The position numbers were made by a program, and so were the translations under genes. From positions 124,001-188,000 of the forward strand of contig NZ_LOPY01000040.1 in assembly GCF_001469895.1 (NCBI RefSeq): DNA of 64,000 nt, given 5' to 3'. This document shows positions 40,115 through 49,996 of the stretch, piece after piece (position 1 is the first letter of the stretch; the number at the start of each line of letters is the position of its first letter). The notes below the pieces were generated by a model. The model was not told the origin of the DNA. It saw only the letters and a program-made list of their open reading frames with translations, and ran no database searches. Origin of the DNA: Pseudoalteromonas sp. XI10. Lineage in GTDB: Bacteria; Pseudomonadota; Gammaproteobacteria; Enterobacterales; Alteromonadaceae.

Positions 40115-40142
40115 ATGCTACACTGGATTTAAAGTGTAGCAT
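40115..40142 (+). terminator. Hairpin between transporter operon and regulator genes
   Basis: ATGCTACACT / AGTGTAGCAT stem, 8-base loop, only a weak T-run. It may reduce, rather than stop, read-through into the regulator genes. Confidence 0.5.
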
Positions 40143-40183
40143 TCATCTTGCACCCTTATTAGGAAAATAACTAAAACAATAAT

Positions 40184-41512
40184 ATGGAAAAAATACTGAT
40201 CGTCGACGATAACCCAGCCATTTTGGATGCTTTGTCGTTATTACTCGAAATTCACGGTTTTGATGTTGTTACAGCAAGTAACCCTTTTGAGGCAATTCAA
40301 GCCGTACAATACCAACGTATTGCGCTTGTTATTCAAGACATGAACTTTACCGCCGACACCACTTCCGGCGAAGAAGGCAAAGAACTTTTTTATGCCTTAC
40401 GAGACATAAATCCTCACCTACCGATTATTTTGATCACCGCATGGACAGAGCTTTCTACTGCCGTTGAACTTGTCAAAGCTGGGGCGGCTGATTATTTACC
40501 AAAACCATGGGACGATGCCAAGCTACTTACTTGTGTAAATAACCTAATCGAGCTGGGTAAAGCAAAACAACAAAACGAAACCTTTACCCGCCACCAGCAA
40601 GAACGTGACGCATCTGTACAACAAGCAAATTTAGTAGGCTTGGTTTATAAAAGTACCGCTATGGAGCACATTGTTAATCTTGCGATTCAAGTTGCTAAAT
40701 CGGATATTTCAGTACTGATCACAGGCCCCAACGGCAGTGGTAAAGAGCGCATTGCGCAAATAATACAGGCCAATTCATTATTAGCAGATAAACCCTTTAT
40801 CACTGTTAATGCGGGTGCTTTACCAAGCGAGCTTATTGAGGCTGAGTTATTTGGTGCAGAAGCTGGCGCCTATACAGGTATTACTAAACAGCGTATTGGT
40901 CGTTTTGAAGCGGCCGATGGTGGCACCCTATTTTTAGACGAAATTGGTAACTTGACACTTTCTGGGCAAATGAAATTATTACGCATTTTACAAACCGGCG
41001 AATTTGAACGTTTAGGTTCAACACGAACACGTAAAGTGAATGTGCGGGTGATTTCAGCTACCAATGAAGATTTAAGTCATGCAATTAAAACAGGTCAATT
41101 TCGAGAAGACCTTTACTACCGCTTAAATGTAATTGAGTTAAATTTACCAAGCCTTGCCCATCGCCCTGATGATATTTTAGCTTTGGTCGCACACTTTTTA
41201 CCTGAGCGCACACTGTCGCTAAGTACAGAAAAAGCCCTGCTCGCCCATAGCTGGCCGGGTAATGTTCGCGAGCTTGAAAATGCCTGTAAACGCGCTGCAG
41301 TTTTAAAACCCACAGGAGTGATTGAACTTGCTGATTTTGGCTTACAAGTTGAAACAAACACCCCAACACAAACAAGAGCTGAGCCTAACAAACAAGAGAT
41401 TGAGCTTGCCATGCGTGAGTACAAAGGTGTGATTGCTAAAGTGGCTCGCCATTTTGGCTTAAGCCGCCAAGCGCTTTATCGCAGGCTTGATAAATTTAAG
41501 ATTGAATACTAA
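40184..41512 (+). CDS. NtrC-class sigma-54-dependent response regulator
   Basis: A 442-aa activator: receiver with phospho-acceptor D52 (LVIQDMNF), a linker, an AAA+ domain (Walker A GPNGSGKER, Walker B GGTLFLDEIG) and a C-terminal Fis-type helix-turn-helix (VARHFGLSRQALYRRL). The sigma-54-contacting loop reads GAYTGI (228-233) instead of GAFTGA. It overlaps the kinase gene by one base. The twin inverted repeats and sigma-54-like promoter ahead of the transporter operon are its probable target. Confidence 0.93.
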   Translation: MEKILIVDDNPAILDALSLLLEIHGFDVVTASNPFEAIQAVQYQRIALVIQDMNFTADTTSGEEGKELFYALRDINPHLPIILITAWTELSTAVELVKAGAADYLPKPWDDAKLLTCVNNLIELGKAKQQNETFTRHQQERDASVQQANLVGLVYKSTAMEHIVNLAIQVAKSDISVLITGPNGSGKERIAQIIQANSLLADKPFITVNAGALPSELIEAELFGAEAGAYTGITKQRIGRFEAADGGTLFLDEIGNLTLSGQMKLLRILQTGEFERLGSTRTRKVNVRVISATNEDLSHAIKTGQFREDLYYRLNVIELNLPSLAHRPDDILALVAHFLPERTLSLSTEKALLAHSWPGNVRELENACKRAAVLKPTGVIELADFGLQVETNTPTQTRAEPNKQEIELAMREYKGVIAKVARHFGLSRQALYRRLDKFKIEY

Positions 41513-42804
41513 TGCGTTTTTCGTTTCGATATAAAATCATAACTTTGTGTATTGCAGCGTCTGCATTGCCGCTTGTGTTGGTCTGTTACTTTGCGGGCAT
41601 AAGCTTGTTTTACAGCTTATTAGCCCTGCTCGCTTGCGCCTTGATCAGCGGATTTTTTGCTGCGCAATTATCAGCTCCGCTCATTGATGGCATGAACTCA
41701 CTCGAAACCGGGCTGCTTAATTTTAAAGATGGTGAGCTGGCCACATTATTAGCCTATGATGGCAGCGATGAACTTGGCGATTTATGCCGGCTTTATAACC
41801 AAACCGCAAAACAGCTTCGCCAAGAAAAACAATGGATTTATCAGCGTGAGTTGATGCTCGACAAAGTACTGCAAAGCTCCCCACAAGCTGTGCTTTTGAC
41901 TAACGACCAAGGCTTTATTGTGTATAGCAACCACAGTGCCCGCAGCTTACTCGATGCTAAATCAGCCCTTGAAGGCGCCAAGCTTGAAAACTTATTAGAT
42001 TCAAGCTGCGAGCAATTAACGCGTGCGATACACAAAGGTGTCGATGGTTTATTTACCCTCGACAAAGCAGATCAAGAATCTCAAACTTGGCATATGGCAA
42101 CAGGCCGATTATTACTTAATAATCAGTTTCATCAACTGTATGTTTTTAAACAGCTGACTCGCGAGCTAAGCCGCCAAGAAGTAGAGGTATGGAAAAAAGT
42201 TATTCGTATTATTAGCCATGAGCTTAACAACTCCCTAGGGCCAATGTCATCAATGCTTCATAGCGCGCAACTTTTAACAAAAGAAGTCGACGAGCCACGT
42301 TTAAAACGGGTATTTACCACCATTGAAGACCGCATAAAACACCTTAATGAGTTTGTACAAGGCTATGGTAAATTTGCTAAGTTACCCACCCCTCAACTAT
42401 CAACGATTAACTGGCCGACGCTGATTGAGCAGTTAAAAAGTCAGTGGCAGGTCGAGGTATCACTTGATGAGCGTGTAACAACTGACGCTGATCACACACA
42501 GCTCGAACAATTACTTATAAACTTATTAAAAAATGCCTATGAATCGGGTTCAAACCCCGAAGATGTCAGCTTAACTGTGCAACAAGAAGCAAGTGGCACA
42601 CACATCACAGTGAGTGATAAAGGTAAAGGCATGAGTGAAGCTGTAATGGCTAACGCACTTATTCCCTTTTACTCAACCAAAGCAACAGGCAGCGGTTTAG
42701 GGTTAGCACTTTGCAGGGAAATAGTTGAAGCACATCACGGGCAAATTAGCTTACATAACCGCGAGCAAGGTGGTTTAAGCGTGCATGTTTTGCTGCCAGC
42801 TTGA
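41512..42804 (+). CDS. Sensor histidine kinase (NtrY-like) partner of the NtrC-class regulator
   Basis: A 430-aa membrane kinase. Two N-terminal helices (about 8-55) with almost no periplasmic loop are followed by a HAMP-like segment, a PAS-like region (about 110-210), a HisKA-type helix with H236 in IISHELNNSLGP and a HATPase domain (LLINLLKNAYESG, SDKGKGMSE, GSGLGLALCREIVEAHHGQI). It starts at the last base of the regulator gene stop, so the two are translationally linked. With so little outside the membrane it probably senses a membrane or intracellular cue. Confidence 0.92.
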   Translation: MRFSFRYKIITLCIAASALPLVLVCYFAGISLFYSLLALLACALISGFFAAQLSAPLIDGMNSLETGLLNFKDGELATLLAYDGSDELGDLCRLYNQTAKQLRQEKQWIYQRELMLDKVLQSSPQAVLLTNDQGFIVYSNHSARSLLDAKSALEGAKLENLLDSSCEQLTRAIHKGVDGLFTLDKADQESQTWHMATGRLLLNNQFHQLYVFKQLTRELSRQEVEVWKKVIRIISHELNNSLGPMSSMLHSAQLLTKEVDEPRLKRVFTTIEDRIKHLNEFVQGYGKFAKLPTPQLSTINWPTLIEQLKSQWQVEVSLDERVTTDADHTQLEQLLINLLKNAYESGSNPEDVSLTVQQEASGTHITVSDKGKGMSEAVMANALIPFYSTKATGSGLGLALCREIVEAHHGQISLHNREQGGLSVHVLLPA

Positions 42805-42823
42805 TAAATTTGATATAACAAAA

Positions 42824-42842
42824 GCCGCAATCAGCGGCTTCT
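42824..42842. terminator. Hairpin between kinase gene and grxD
   Basis: AAGCCGC / GCGGCTT, 5-base loop, weak T-run. Confidence 0.65.
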
Positions 42843-42859
42843 TTCCACACTAAATATAA

Positions 42860-43198
42860 TTATTCAGCGTCTTTTTCTTTGTACTTTGCTGCTGTTTCAG
42901 TGATTAGTGGCTGTAATTCACCACGTTGAAACATTTCGATGATAATGTCACAACCACCGATAAGCTCGCCTTCTACCCATAGTTGTGGGAAAGTTGGCCA
43001 GTTTGCGTATGCAGGTAACTCTGCACGGATATCTGGGTTAAGTAGAATGTCAACGTAAGCAAACTGCTCACCACACGCCATAAGTGCTTGTGATGCTTGT
43101 GAAGAAAAACCACAGTTAGGTAACTTTGGTGATCCTTTCATGTAAAGAAGGATAGGATTTTCAGAAATTTGCTGTTTAATTTTATCGATGGTTTCCAT
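42860..43198 (-). CDS. grxD: Monothiol glutaredoxin (Grx4 type)
   Basis: Iron-sulfur cluster carrier/chaperone of the Grx4 class, 112 aa. The CGFS active site is in PKLPNCGFSSQAS near residue 30. Also present are the WPTFPQLWVEGELIGGCDI glutathione-binding region and an acidic tail. It is divergent from sodB across 264 bp holding three adjacent palindromes, so both genes may share redox or iron control. Confidence 0.96.
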   Translation of the reverse strand: METIDKIKQQISENPILLYMKGSPKLPNCGFSSQASQALMACGEQFAYVDILLNPDIRAELPAYANWPTFPQLWVEGELIGGCDIIIEMFQRGELQPLITETAAKYKEKDAE

Positions 43199-43339
43199 TT
43201 ACAACCTCAAAAAAGACATTGGCTTACTACATTGGCCTTGAAAAAGTTTCACTGTGGCCTCAGATATATAACTTAAAATCGGCATTCGTAGCCACAATTT
43301 TAAATAGTCTTTAGCAATAGCATTGCTGTTTGCTAAAAC

Positions 43340-43389
43340 TTGAGTAAAATACTCAACAATTATAGTAACACTATAATACCACTTGGTAT
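43340..43389. promoter_or_regulatory. Three adjacent inverted repeats between grxD and sodB
   Basis: TTGAGTA-AAA-TACTCAA (43340-43356), ATTATAGT-AAC-ACTATAAT (43359-43377) and ATACCA-CT-TGGTAT (43376-43389). All are perfect. The first resembles IscR-type sites in its half (TACTC), but no regulator can be named with confidence. No coding sequence is seen in this gap. Confidence 0.55.
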
Positions 43390-43462
43390 AGGGAAGTACG
43401 CGGTTTACCTTGCTATTACCTATAACTGAGTGGACTATCAACCAAGAAGATGGAGATAAAAA

Positions 43463-44044
43463 ATGGCATTTGAACTACCGTCACTACCATACGCAATCGA
43501 TGCATTAGAGCCACATATTTCAAAAGAGACTCTAGAGTTTCACCACGGTAAACACCACAACACTTACGTTGTGAAATTAAACGGTCTGATCCCAGGCACA
43601 GAATTCGAAAACAAATCTCTAGAAGAAATCGTATGTTCTTCAGAAGGTGGCGTATTTAACAATGCTGCACAAATCTGGAACCACACGTTCTACTGGAACA
43701 GCTTATCTCCAAACGGCGGTGGCGAGCCTACAGGCGCAATCGCTGACGCGATCAACGCTAAATGGGGTTCTTTCGACGCATTCAAAGAAGCGTTAAACGA
43801 CAAAGCAGTAAACAACTTCGGTTCAAGCTGGACTTGGTTAGTTAAACTAGCTGACGGCACACTTGATATCGTTAACACATCAAATGCTGCAACTCCTTTA
43901 ACTGATGAAGGTGTTACACCAATCCTAACTGTGGATCTTTGGGAACACGCTTACTACATCGATTACCGTAACGTTCGTCCAGATTACCTAAAAGGTTTCT
44001 GGGCATTAGTTAACTGGGACTTCGCGAACGCTAACTTCGCTTAA
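43463..44044 (+). CDS. sodB: Iron superoxide dismutase
   Basis: Dismutates superoxide in the cytoplasm. The 193-aa protein (E. coli SodB 193) starts [20 protein letters not shown] and has the metal ligands in [15 protein letters not shown] and [25 protein letters not shown] and the Gly/Gln pattern fit the iron rather than manganese form. GGAGAT precedes the ATG. It ends in a strong terminator. Confidence 0.97.
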   Translation: MAFELPSLPYAIDALEPHISKETLEFHHGKHHNTYVVKLNGLIPGTEFENKSLEEIVCSSEGGVFNNAAQIWNHTFYWNSLSPNGGGEPTGAIADAINAKWGSFDAFKEALNDKAVNNFGSSWTWLVKLADGTLDIVNTSNAATPLTDEGVTPILTVDLWEHAYYIDYRNVRPDYLKGFWALVNWDFANANFA

Positions 44045-44066
44045 TCTTCTGTTACTAGCAGTAATC

Positions 44067-44094
44067 AAAAAAAGACGCTTCGGCGTCTTTTTTA
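44067..44094 (+). terminator. sodB terminator
   Basis: AAAAAGACGC-TTCG-GCGTCTTTTTT, a tetraloop hairpin with a T-run. Confidence 0.9.
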
Positions 44095-44283
44095 TTGCCA
44101 GTGCACGCCCCTTCTAAGTCGCAGCCAAGCCCTCAGCCAAAAAGCGTAATCAAGATGAGCTTTTTTCAATTAAATTCTTAATTTTCTTGCGCAAAAATTC
44201 AAAATCGTGACTAAGCTTTAATTAGCCTTTGCTTTTCTCTTAATCTAATTACACGTCATTTTAGCGGGTTTTCGGAGGTCTCT

Positions 44284-46206
44284 ATGAGTATTTTTGAGCA
44301 TTACCAATCACGATACGAAGCAGCGCAAGAAGAAGAATACAGTATTGAGGAATTTCTCGAGATCTGTAAGAAGGATAAATCAGCTTATGCCAGCGCACCT
44401 GAACGGCTATTGATGGCCATCGGTGAGCCGGAAATTATCGACACATCAACCGATGCGCGCTTAAGCAGGCTGTTCTCTAATCGCGTAGTCGCACGCTACC
44501 CTGCATTTCACGATTTTTATGGTATGGAAGATGCCATTGAACAAATCGTTTCTTATTTAAAACATGCTGCGCAAGGCTTAGAAGAATGTAAGCAAGTACT
44601 GTATTTACTTGGTCCGGTAGGTGGCGGTAAATCATCCATTGCTGAAAAGCTTAAGTACTTAATGCAGCAAGTACCTATTTACTCAATCAAAGGCTCGCCT
44701 GTTAACGACCATCCATTAGCGTTATTTGACCCAAATGAAGACGCTGAACTTTTAGAAAAAGAATATGGCATTAAACCGCGTTATTTAAAAACAGTGATGT
44801 CACCCTGGGCCGCAAAACGTTTAAGTGAATTTAATGGTGATATTAGCCAATTTAGAGTGATTAAGCGCTTCCCATCAATTTTAAATCAAGTTGCGATTGC
44901 AAAAACTGAGCCCGGCGATGAAAACAATCAAGACATTTCAGCGTTAGTGGGTAAAGTCGATATTCGCCAGCTTGAGCACTTTGCACAGAACGACCCTGAT
45001 GCCTATGCCTACTCAGGTGCACTTTGTTTAGCAAACCAAGGCTTAATGGAGTTTGTGGAAATGTTTAAAGCGCCAATCAAGGTGCTACACCCACTGCTTA
45101 CAGCAACGCAAGAAGGCAATTACAACGGCACTGAAGGCATTAGTGCCCTGCCATTTAATGGCATGATTTTAGCTCACTCAAATGAATCTGAGTGGCAAAC
45201 ATTTAAGAACAACAAAAACAATGAAGCATTTTTAGACCGTGTTTACATCGTCAAAGTACCTTATTGTTTACGTGTATCTGAAGAAGTTAAAATTTACAAT
45301 AAACTACTCGAAAACAGTGAATTACATGATGCCCCTTGCGCACCGGGCACATTAAAAACACTGGCACAATTTACCACCCTTTCGCGTATTAAAGAGCCAG
45401 AAAACTCAAGTATTTATTCAAAAATGCGGGTGTATGACGGCGAAAGCTTAAAAGATACTGATCCGAAAGCGAAGTCGTATCAAGAATACCGCGATTACGC
45501 GGGTGTAGATGAGGGCATGACCGGGCTCTCTACCCGATTTGCATTCAAGATTCTATCACGGGTATTTAACTTCGATACCACTGAAGTGGCTGCCAACCCA
45601 GTGCACTTATTCTATGTTCTTGAACAGCAAATTGAGCGTGAGCAATTTACCGCCGATGTTGAAGAGCGTTACTTAAGCCACTTAAAAGGATACCTCATTC
45701 CTCAGTATGTAGAGTTTATTGGTAAAGAGTTACAAACAGCCTATTTAGAGTCTTACTCAGAATATGGGCAAAACATCTTTGACCGTTACGTCACTTATGC
45801 AGATTTCTGGATTCAAGATCAAGAATACCGTGACCCAGATACCGGCCAGTTATTTGACCGTGCAGCTCTTAACGCAGAACTTGAGAAGATTGAAAAACCT
45901 GCGGGTATTTCAAACCCTAAAGATTTCCGTAATGAGATAGTTAATTTCGTACTACGGGCGCGTGCCCACAACCAAGGCAAGAATCCGCTTTGGACCAGCT
46001 ACGAAAAACTTCGCACGGTTATTGAGAAGAAAATGTTCTCAAATACCGAAGATCTGCTGCCGGTTATTTCCTTCAATGCGAAAACCTCTGCAGAAGATCA
46101 GAAAAAACACGAAGACTTTGTCAATCGTATGGTTGAGAAAGGCTATACCCAAAAACAAGTACGTTTACTTTCTGAATGGTATTTACGCGTTAGAAAATCG
46201 CAGTAA
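44284..46206 (+). CDS. prkA: PrkA-family serine protein kinase (YeaG)
   Basis: A 640-aa AAA+-related protein kinase (E. coli YeaG, 644 aa). The P-loop [17 protein letters not shown] is near residue 108, with [15 protein letters not shown] and the conserved C-terminal PrkA domain after about residue 380. In enterics it forms an operon with yeaH and takes part in nitrogen and stationary-phase stress responses. GGAGG precedes the ATG. First of four same-strand genes. No clear sigma-54 promoter is seen in 44095-44283. Confidence 0.95.
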   Translation: MSIFEHYQSRYEAAQEEEYSIEEFLEICKKDKSAYASAPERLLMAIGEPEIIDTSTDARLSRLFSNRVVARYPAFHDFYGMEDAIEQIVSYLKHAAQGLEECKQVLYLLGPVGGGKSSIAEKLKYLMQQVPIYSIKGSPVNDHPLALFDPNEDAELLEKEYGIKPRYLKTVMSPWAAKRLSEFNGDISQFRVIKRFPSILNQVAIAKTEPGDENNQDISALVGKVDIRQLEHFAQNDPDAYAYSGALCLANQGLMEFVEMFKAPIKVLHPLLTATQEGNYNGTEGISALPFNGMILAHSNESEWQTFKNNKNNEAFLDRVYIVKVPYCLRVSEEVKIYNKLLENSELHDAPCAPGTLKTLAQFTTLSRIKEPENSSIYSKMRVYDGESLKDTDPKAKSYQEYRDYAGVDEGMTGLSTRFAFKILSRVFNFDTTEVAANPVHLFYVLEQQIEREQFTADVEERYLSHLKGYLIPQYVEFIGKELQTAYLESYSEYGQNIFDRYVTYADFWIQDQEYRDPDTGQLFDRAALNAELEKIEKPAGISNPKDFRNEIVNFVLRARAHNQGKNPLWTSYEKLRTVIEKKMFSNTEDLLPVISFNAKTSAEDQKKHEDFVNRMVEKGYTQKQVRLLSEWYLRVRKSQ

Positions 46207-46232
46207 AAAACGTTTGTTTTAAGGGGGTTGTT

Positions 46233-47519
46233 ATGGCGCATTTTATTGACCGACGCCTGAATGGAAAAAACAAAAGTACCTTGAATCGTCAACGGTTCAT
46301 CAGGCGTTATAAAAAACAGATTAAAGAAGCGGTATCTGATGCCATTAATAAGCGCAGCGTAACCGATACTACTAGCGGCGAGAGTATCTCTATTCCGCAA
46401 CGTGATATCAGTGAGCCTATTTTTCATCAAGGACGTGGTGGCGACCGTGAACAGATCCACCCAGGCAATGACCAATTCTCTACGGGCGACAAAATCAAGC
46501 GCCCGCAAGGAGGCGGTCAAGGTGGTGGTAGCGGCGAAGGTGAAGCCAGTGACTCTGGTGAAGGACAAGACGACTTTGTATTTTCTATTTCAAAAGATGA
46601 ATACTTAGATTTACTGTTTGAAGATCTTGAGCTGCCTAACCTGCAGCAAAACCAGCTCGATAAACTGGTGCAAATGAAAACCCATCGCGCTGGTTTTTGT
46701 AACGACGGCATGCCAAGCAATATTGATATTGTTCGCTCACTACAAGGCTCGCTTGCTCGAAGAGTGGCAATGACTGCAGGCAAAAAACGTCACCTTGCTG
46801 AGCTTGAGGGTCAGCTCGCTCTGCTACAAGCTGAGCAGCAGCCAGACAAGGCGGCAATTGCTTTACTTGAACGCCAAATTGAGGAGTTGCAAAACCGCAT
46901 TAAAGCAGTGCCTTTTATTGATAATTACGACTTACGTTTTCGTAATTATGAAAAGCAACCACACCCAACAAGCAAAGCTGTCATGTTTTGTTTAATGGAT
47001 GTGTCTGGCTCGATGGATCAAGCAACGAAAGACATGGCAAAACGCTTTTATATTCTGCTTTATCAATTTTTAACTCGTAGCTACAAAAATATAGAGGTTG
47101 TCTATATTCGTCATCATACCCAAGCGAAAGAAGTCGACGAGCAAGAGTTTTTCTATTCTCAAGAAACGGGTGGCACCATAGTATCAAGTGCATTAAAACT
47201 GATGAACGAAATCATCGCCGAGCGCTATAACCCAGAAGAGTGGAATATTTACGCAGCGCAAGCCTCTGATGGCGATAACTGGGCTGATGATTCGCCAAAC
47301 TGTGGCGAAATTTTACGTAATAAACTGTTAAAGGCGGTGCGCTATTACGCCTATATCGAAATAACTGCCCGTGCTCATCAAAGTTTATGGCGAGAGTATC
47401 AATCAATAGTGCAAACCCACGACAATTTTGCCATGCAACACATTCGTGGCGTTGAGGACATTTACCCTATTTTCCGTGAATTATTTAAAAAGAATCGTCA
47501 GCAGCAAGGCGCCGCATAG
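46233..47519 (+). CDS. yeaH: YeaH/YhbH family protein
   Basis: A 428-aa protein (E. coli YeaH 427) with a basic N-terminus ([20 protein letters not shown]), a Gly/Ser-rich linker (about 88-108), a helical region, and a C-terminal von Willebrand A-like fold with a metal-site-like motif [13 protein letters not shown]. In Bacillus the homologue YhbH belongs to the PrkA pathway. It lies 26 bp after prkA, with a strong AAGGGGG site. Confidence 0.95.
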   Translation: MAHFIDRRLNGKNKSTLNRQRFIRRYKKQIKEAVSDAINKRSVTDTTSGESISIPQRDISEPIFHQGRGGDREQIHPGNDQFSTGDKIKRPQGGGQGGGSGEGEASDSGEGQDDFVFSISKDEYLDLLFEDLELPNLQQNQLDKLVQMKTHRAGFCNDGMPSNIDIVRSLQGSLARRVAMTAGKKRHLAELEGQLALLQAEQQPDKAAIALLERQIEELQNRIKAVPFIDNYDLRFRNYEKQPHPTSKAVMFCLMDVSGSMDQATKDMAKRFYILLYQFLTRSYKNIEVVYIRHHTQAKEVDEQEFFYSQETGGTIVSSALKLMNEIIAERYNPEEWNIYAAQASDGDNWADDSPNCGEILRNKLLKAVRYYAYIEITARAHQSLWREYQSIVQTHDNFAMQHIRGVEDIYPIFRELFKKNRQQQGAA

Positions 47520-47539
47520 CCTTGCCAGTGAGGTAAAGT

Positions 47540-49054
47540 ATGGCCGATGAACGTATTAGCGACGGTCCTGATTGGACATTTGATCTACTAACAGAGTATC
47601 AAACTGAAATTGAACGGGTAGCGAAAATTTATAAGCTCGATACCTACCCCAATCAAATTGAGGTGATCACTGCTGAACAAATGATGGATGCCTATTCGAG
47701 TGTGGGTATGCCGATTGGCTACAGCCACTGGTCGTATGGTAAAAAATTCATTCAAACAGAGCAAAATTATAAGCGTGGGCAAATGGGCCTTGCTTATGAA
47801 ATTGTTATTAACTCAGATCCTTGCATTGCCTATTTAATGGAAGAAAACACCCTGCCAATGCAAGCCCTGGTAATGGCTCACGCCTGCTATGGTCACAACT
47901 CATTTTTTAAAGGCAATTACTTATTCAAAACCTGGACTGATGCCAGCTCAATTATCGATTACTTATTATTTGCCAAAAATTACATTGCCAAGTGCGAAGA
48001 AAAATACGGTATTACCGAGGTCGAAAACCTGATTGATTCATGCCATGCGTTAATGAATTATGGTGTAGACCGTTACAAGCGCCCGCAACGTATTTCACTT
48101 TTTGAAGAGCAAAAACGCCAACAAGAACGTGAAGACTACTTGCAATCACAAGTCAACGAGTTGTGGCGCACAATTCCTACTTCGCAGCAAGAGTCGAAAA
48201 AGCGTGAGCGCCGTTTTCCAGAAGAGCCACAAGAAAACATTTTGTACTTCATCGAAAAAAATGCGCCGCTGCTAGAGTCATGGCAACGAGAAATAATTCG
48301 AATTGTGCGTAAAATTTCGCAATATTTTTACCCACAAAAACAAACTCAAGTGATGAATGAGGGCTGGGCTACGTTTTGGCATTACACCATTTTGAACCAC
48401 CTGTACGACGAAGGTAAGCTCACCGATGCCTTTATGCTCGAGTTTTTACAAAGTCACACCAATGTGGTGTATCAACCGCCTTACAACAGCAATTATTATT
48501 CAGGGATCAACCCCTATGCTCTTGGCTTTAACATGATGGTTGATATTCGCCGTATTTGTGAAAACCCAACAGAAGAAGACAAGAAATGGTTTCCGGAGTA
48601 TGCCGGCAGCGATTGGTTAGAAACTCTGCATTTTGCAATGCAAAACTTTAAAGACGAAAGCTTTATTAGCCAGTTTTTATCGCCAAAAATTATTCGTGAT
48701 TTTAAGTTGTTTACCATTATTGATCATGAAAAAGAGCCGACCCTCAATGTCGGCGCCATCCATGATGAAATGGGCTATCACCAGGTTCGTGAAACCCTGT
48801 CGGCACAATACAACTTAAGTAATCACGAACCAAATATTCAAGTCTATAATGTTGATATTAGAGGAGATCGTTCACTTACTCTGCGTTATGTACCGCATAA
48901 CAATATTCCGTTAGCTAAATCCAAAGATGAAGTGTTAAAACACCTTTACAGGCTATGGGGCTTTAAGGTAAAACTGGAACAAGAAACCGCAACAGGTGAA
49001 GTTTCATTATTGGGTGAATGTCCAAGCAGTGATACCCGACACACAACAGAGTAG
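47540..49054 (+). CDS. SpoVR family protein (YcgB)
   Basis: A 504-aa protein of the SpoVR/YcgB family (E. coli YcgB 510). Conserved stretches include MPIGYSHWSYGKKFIQTE, LVMAHACYGHNSFFKGN and MNEGWATFWHY, with His residues that suggest a metal site. Its biochemistry is unknown in any organism I recall; it travels with prkA and yeaH across bacteria, as here. Confidence 0.95.
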   Translation: MADERISDGPDWTFDLLTEYQTEIERVAKIYKLDTYPNQIEVITAEQMMDAYSSVGMPIGYSHWSYGKKFIQTEQNYKRGQMGLAYEIVINSDPCIAYLMEENTLPMQALVMAHACYGHNSFFKGNYLFKTWTDASSIIDYLLFAKNYIAKCEEKYGITEVENLIDSCHALMNYGVDRYKRPQRISLFEEQKRQQEREDYLQSQVNELWRTIPTSQQESKKRERRFPEEPQENILYFIEKNAPLLESWQREIIRIVRKISQYFYPQKQTQVMNEGWATFWHYTILNHLYDEGKLTDAFMLEFLQSHTNVVYQPPYNSNYYSGINPYALGFNMMVDIRRICENPTEEDKKWFPEYAGSDWLETLHFAMQNFKDESFISQFLSPKIIRDFKLFTIIDHEKEPTLNVGAIHDEMGYHQVRETLSAQYNLSNHEPNIQVYNVDIRGDRSLTLRYVPHNNIPLAKSKDEVLKHLYRLWGFKVKLEQETATGEVSLLGECPSSDTRHTTE

Positions 49055-49060
49055 CCAAAA

Positions 49061-49954
49061 ATGAATAAAAAAATACTGGTGATCATCGACTCTACAGCCG
49101 ATGCTAAAACGTCTATATTGCATGCAAAGCAAAAAGCCAAAGGCGTGAAGCATATTGATATTGTTGCTTTTAGCTACGAAGACACCAATAACATTTTATT
49201 CTCTATTCCACCTGATGAAGCGCTCGCTATTCAAGACAAAGAGCTCGCTAAAGTCCGTGCAGCACTTGGTCCACTTATCAGTGAGCATTTAGATGATGGT
49301 AGCTATACTTTGCAAACACTGTGGCATGAGAGCCCAGTGCAGTGGCTAGCCAATGAGCTTGATACGTCAGGCTATGAAATGGTGATTAAAACTCGCCACA
49401 TCGACGAAGAAACGCAATTTACAGAGCTAGACTGGCAGCTTATTCGCTTTAGCCCACTACCGCTTTATTTGGCCGCCGATAACAAGTGGCGTAACAATAC
49501 CAATGTACTGGCAGCCCTTGATTTAGGCAGCGAAAAGGCGACTAAATACTGTTTAAACGAAGCAATTATCAAAGCAGGCTTAGCCTATGCTAAAGACTAC
49601 GACAGCGAGTTTTACGCTTGTTATACCGTACATGTATCGCCGTTTTTACGTGATTTAGGCATTGTATTTTCAGACGAGCAAGTAATTAACGCCTTTGAAA
49701 AGCTACCTGTAGCACAGCGTACCTTAATCGAAGCGCACGACTTAAAAGACAAGCTTAAAATCAAAGCCGGTGTGGTTGAGCAAGTGATCCCAAGTGTTGC
49801 AGCTAAATTAAATGCAGACTTAGTGATTATGGGTTCGGTAGGTAATACAGGTATTAAAGGCCATTTAATTGGTAATACCGCCGAAAAAGTCATGAAGCTA
49901 CTAAAAACAGATATTCTTGTTTTACCGCCACTTGGGGTTAACCCGCAAACTTAA
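49061..49954 (+). CDS. uspE: Tandem universal stress protein (UspE-like)
   Basis: A 297-aa protein with two Usp domains (about 1-145 and 150-292). The second keeps an ATP-type loop, MGSVGNTGIKGHLIGNTAEKV (split across 255-276), and ends LLKTDILVLPP; the first is degenerate. Such length and design fit UspE. It starts 6 bp after the SpoVR gene, so it appears to be the fourth member of the prkA operon, which I do not recall from E. coli. Confidence 0.8.
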   Translation: MNKKILVIIDSTADAKTSILHAKQKAKGVKHIDIVAFSYEDTNNILFSIPPDEALAIQDKELAKVRAALGPLISEHLDDGSYTLQTLWHESPVQWLANELDTSGYEMVIKTRHIDEETQFTELDWQLIRFSPLPLYLAADNKWRNNTNVLAALDLGSEKATKYCLNEAIIKAGLAYAKDYDSEFYACYTVHVSPFLRDLGIVFSDEQVINAFEKLPVAQRTLIEAHDLKDKLKIKAGVVEQVIPSVAAKLNADLVIMGSVGNTGIKGHLIGNTAEKVMKLLKTDILVLPPLGVNPQT

Positions 49955-49966
49955 TCGGATTGTTAT

Positions 49967-49995
49967 AAAAAAGGGGCTTATTTGCCCCTTGTTTG
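49967..49995. terminator. Bidirectional terminator, usp and GGDEF genes
   Basis: AAGGGGC / GCCCCTT stem with a 6-base loop, A-run on the left, so strongest on the minus strand for the GGDEF gene. Confidence 0.75.
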
Positions 49996-49996
49996 T

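Noticed and set aside
43199..43441. 80-aa minus-strand frame between grxD and sodB
   Set aside because: It covers the palindromic control region, ends against the grxD start and has no plausible ribosome site or family.
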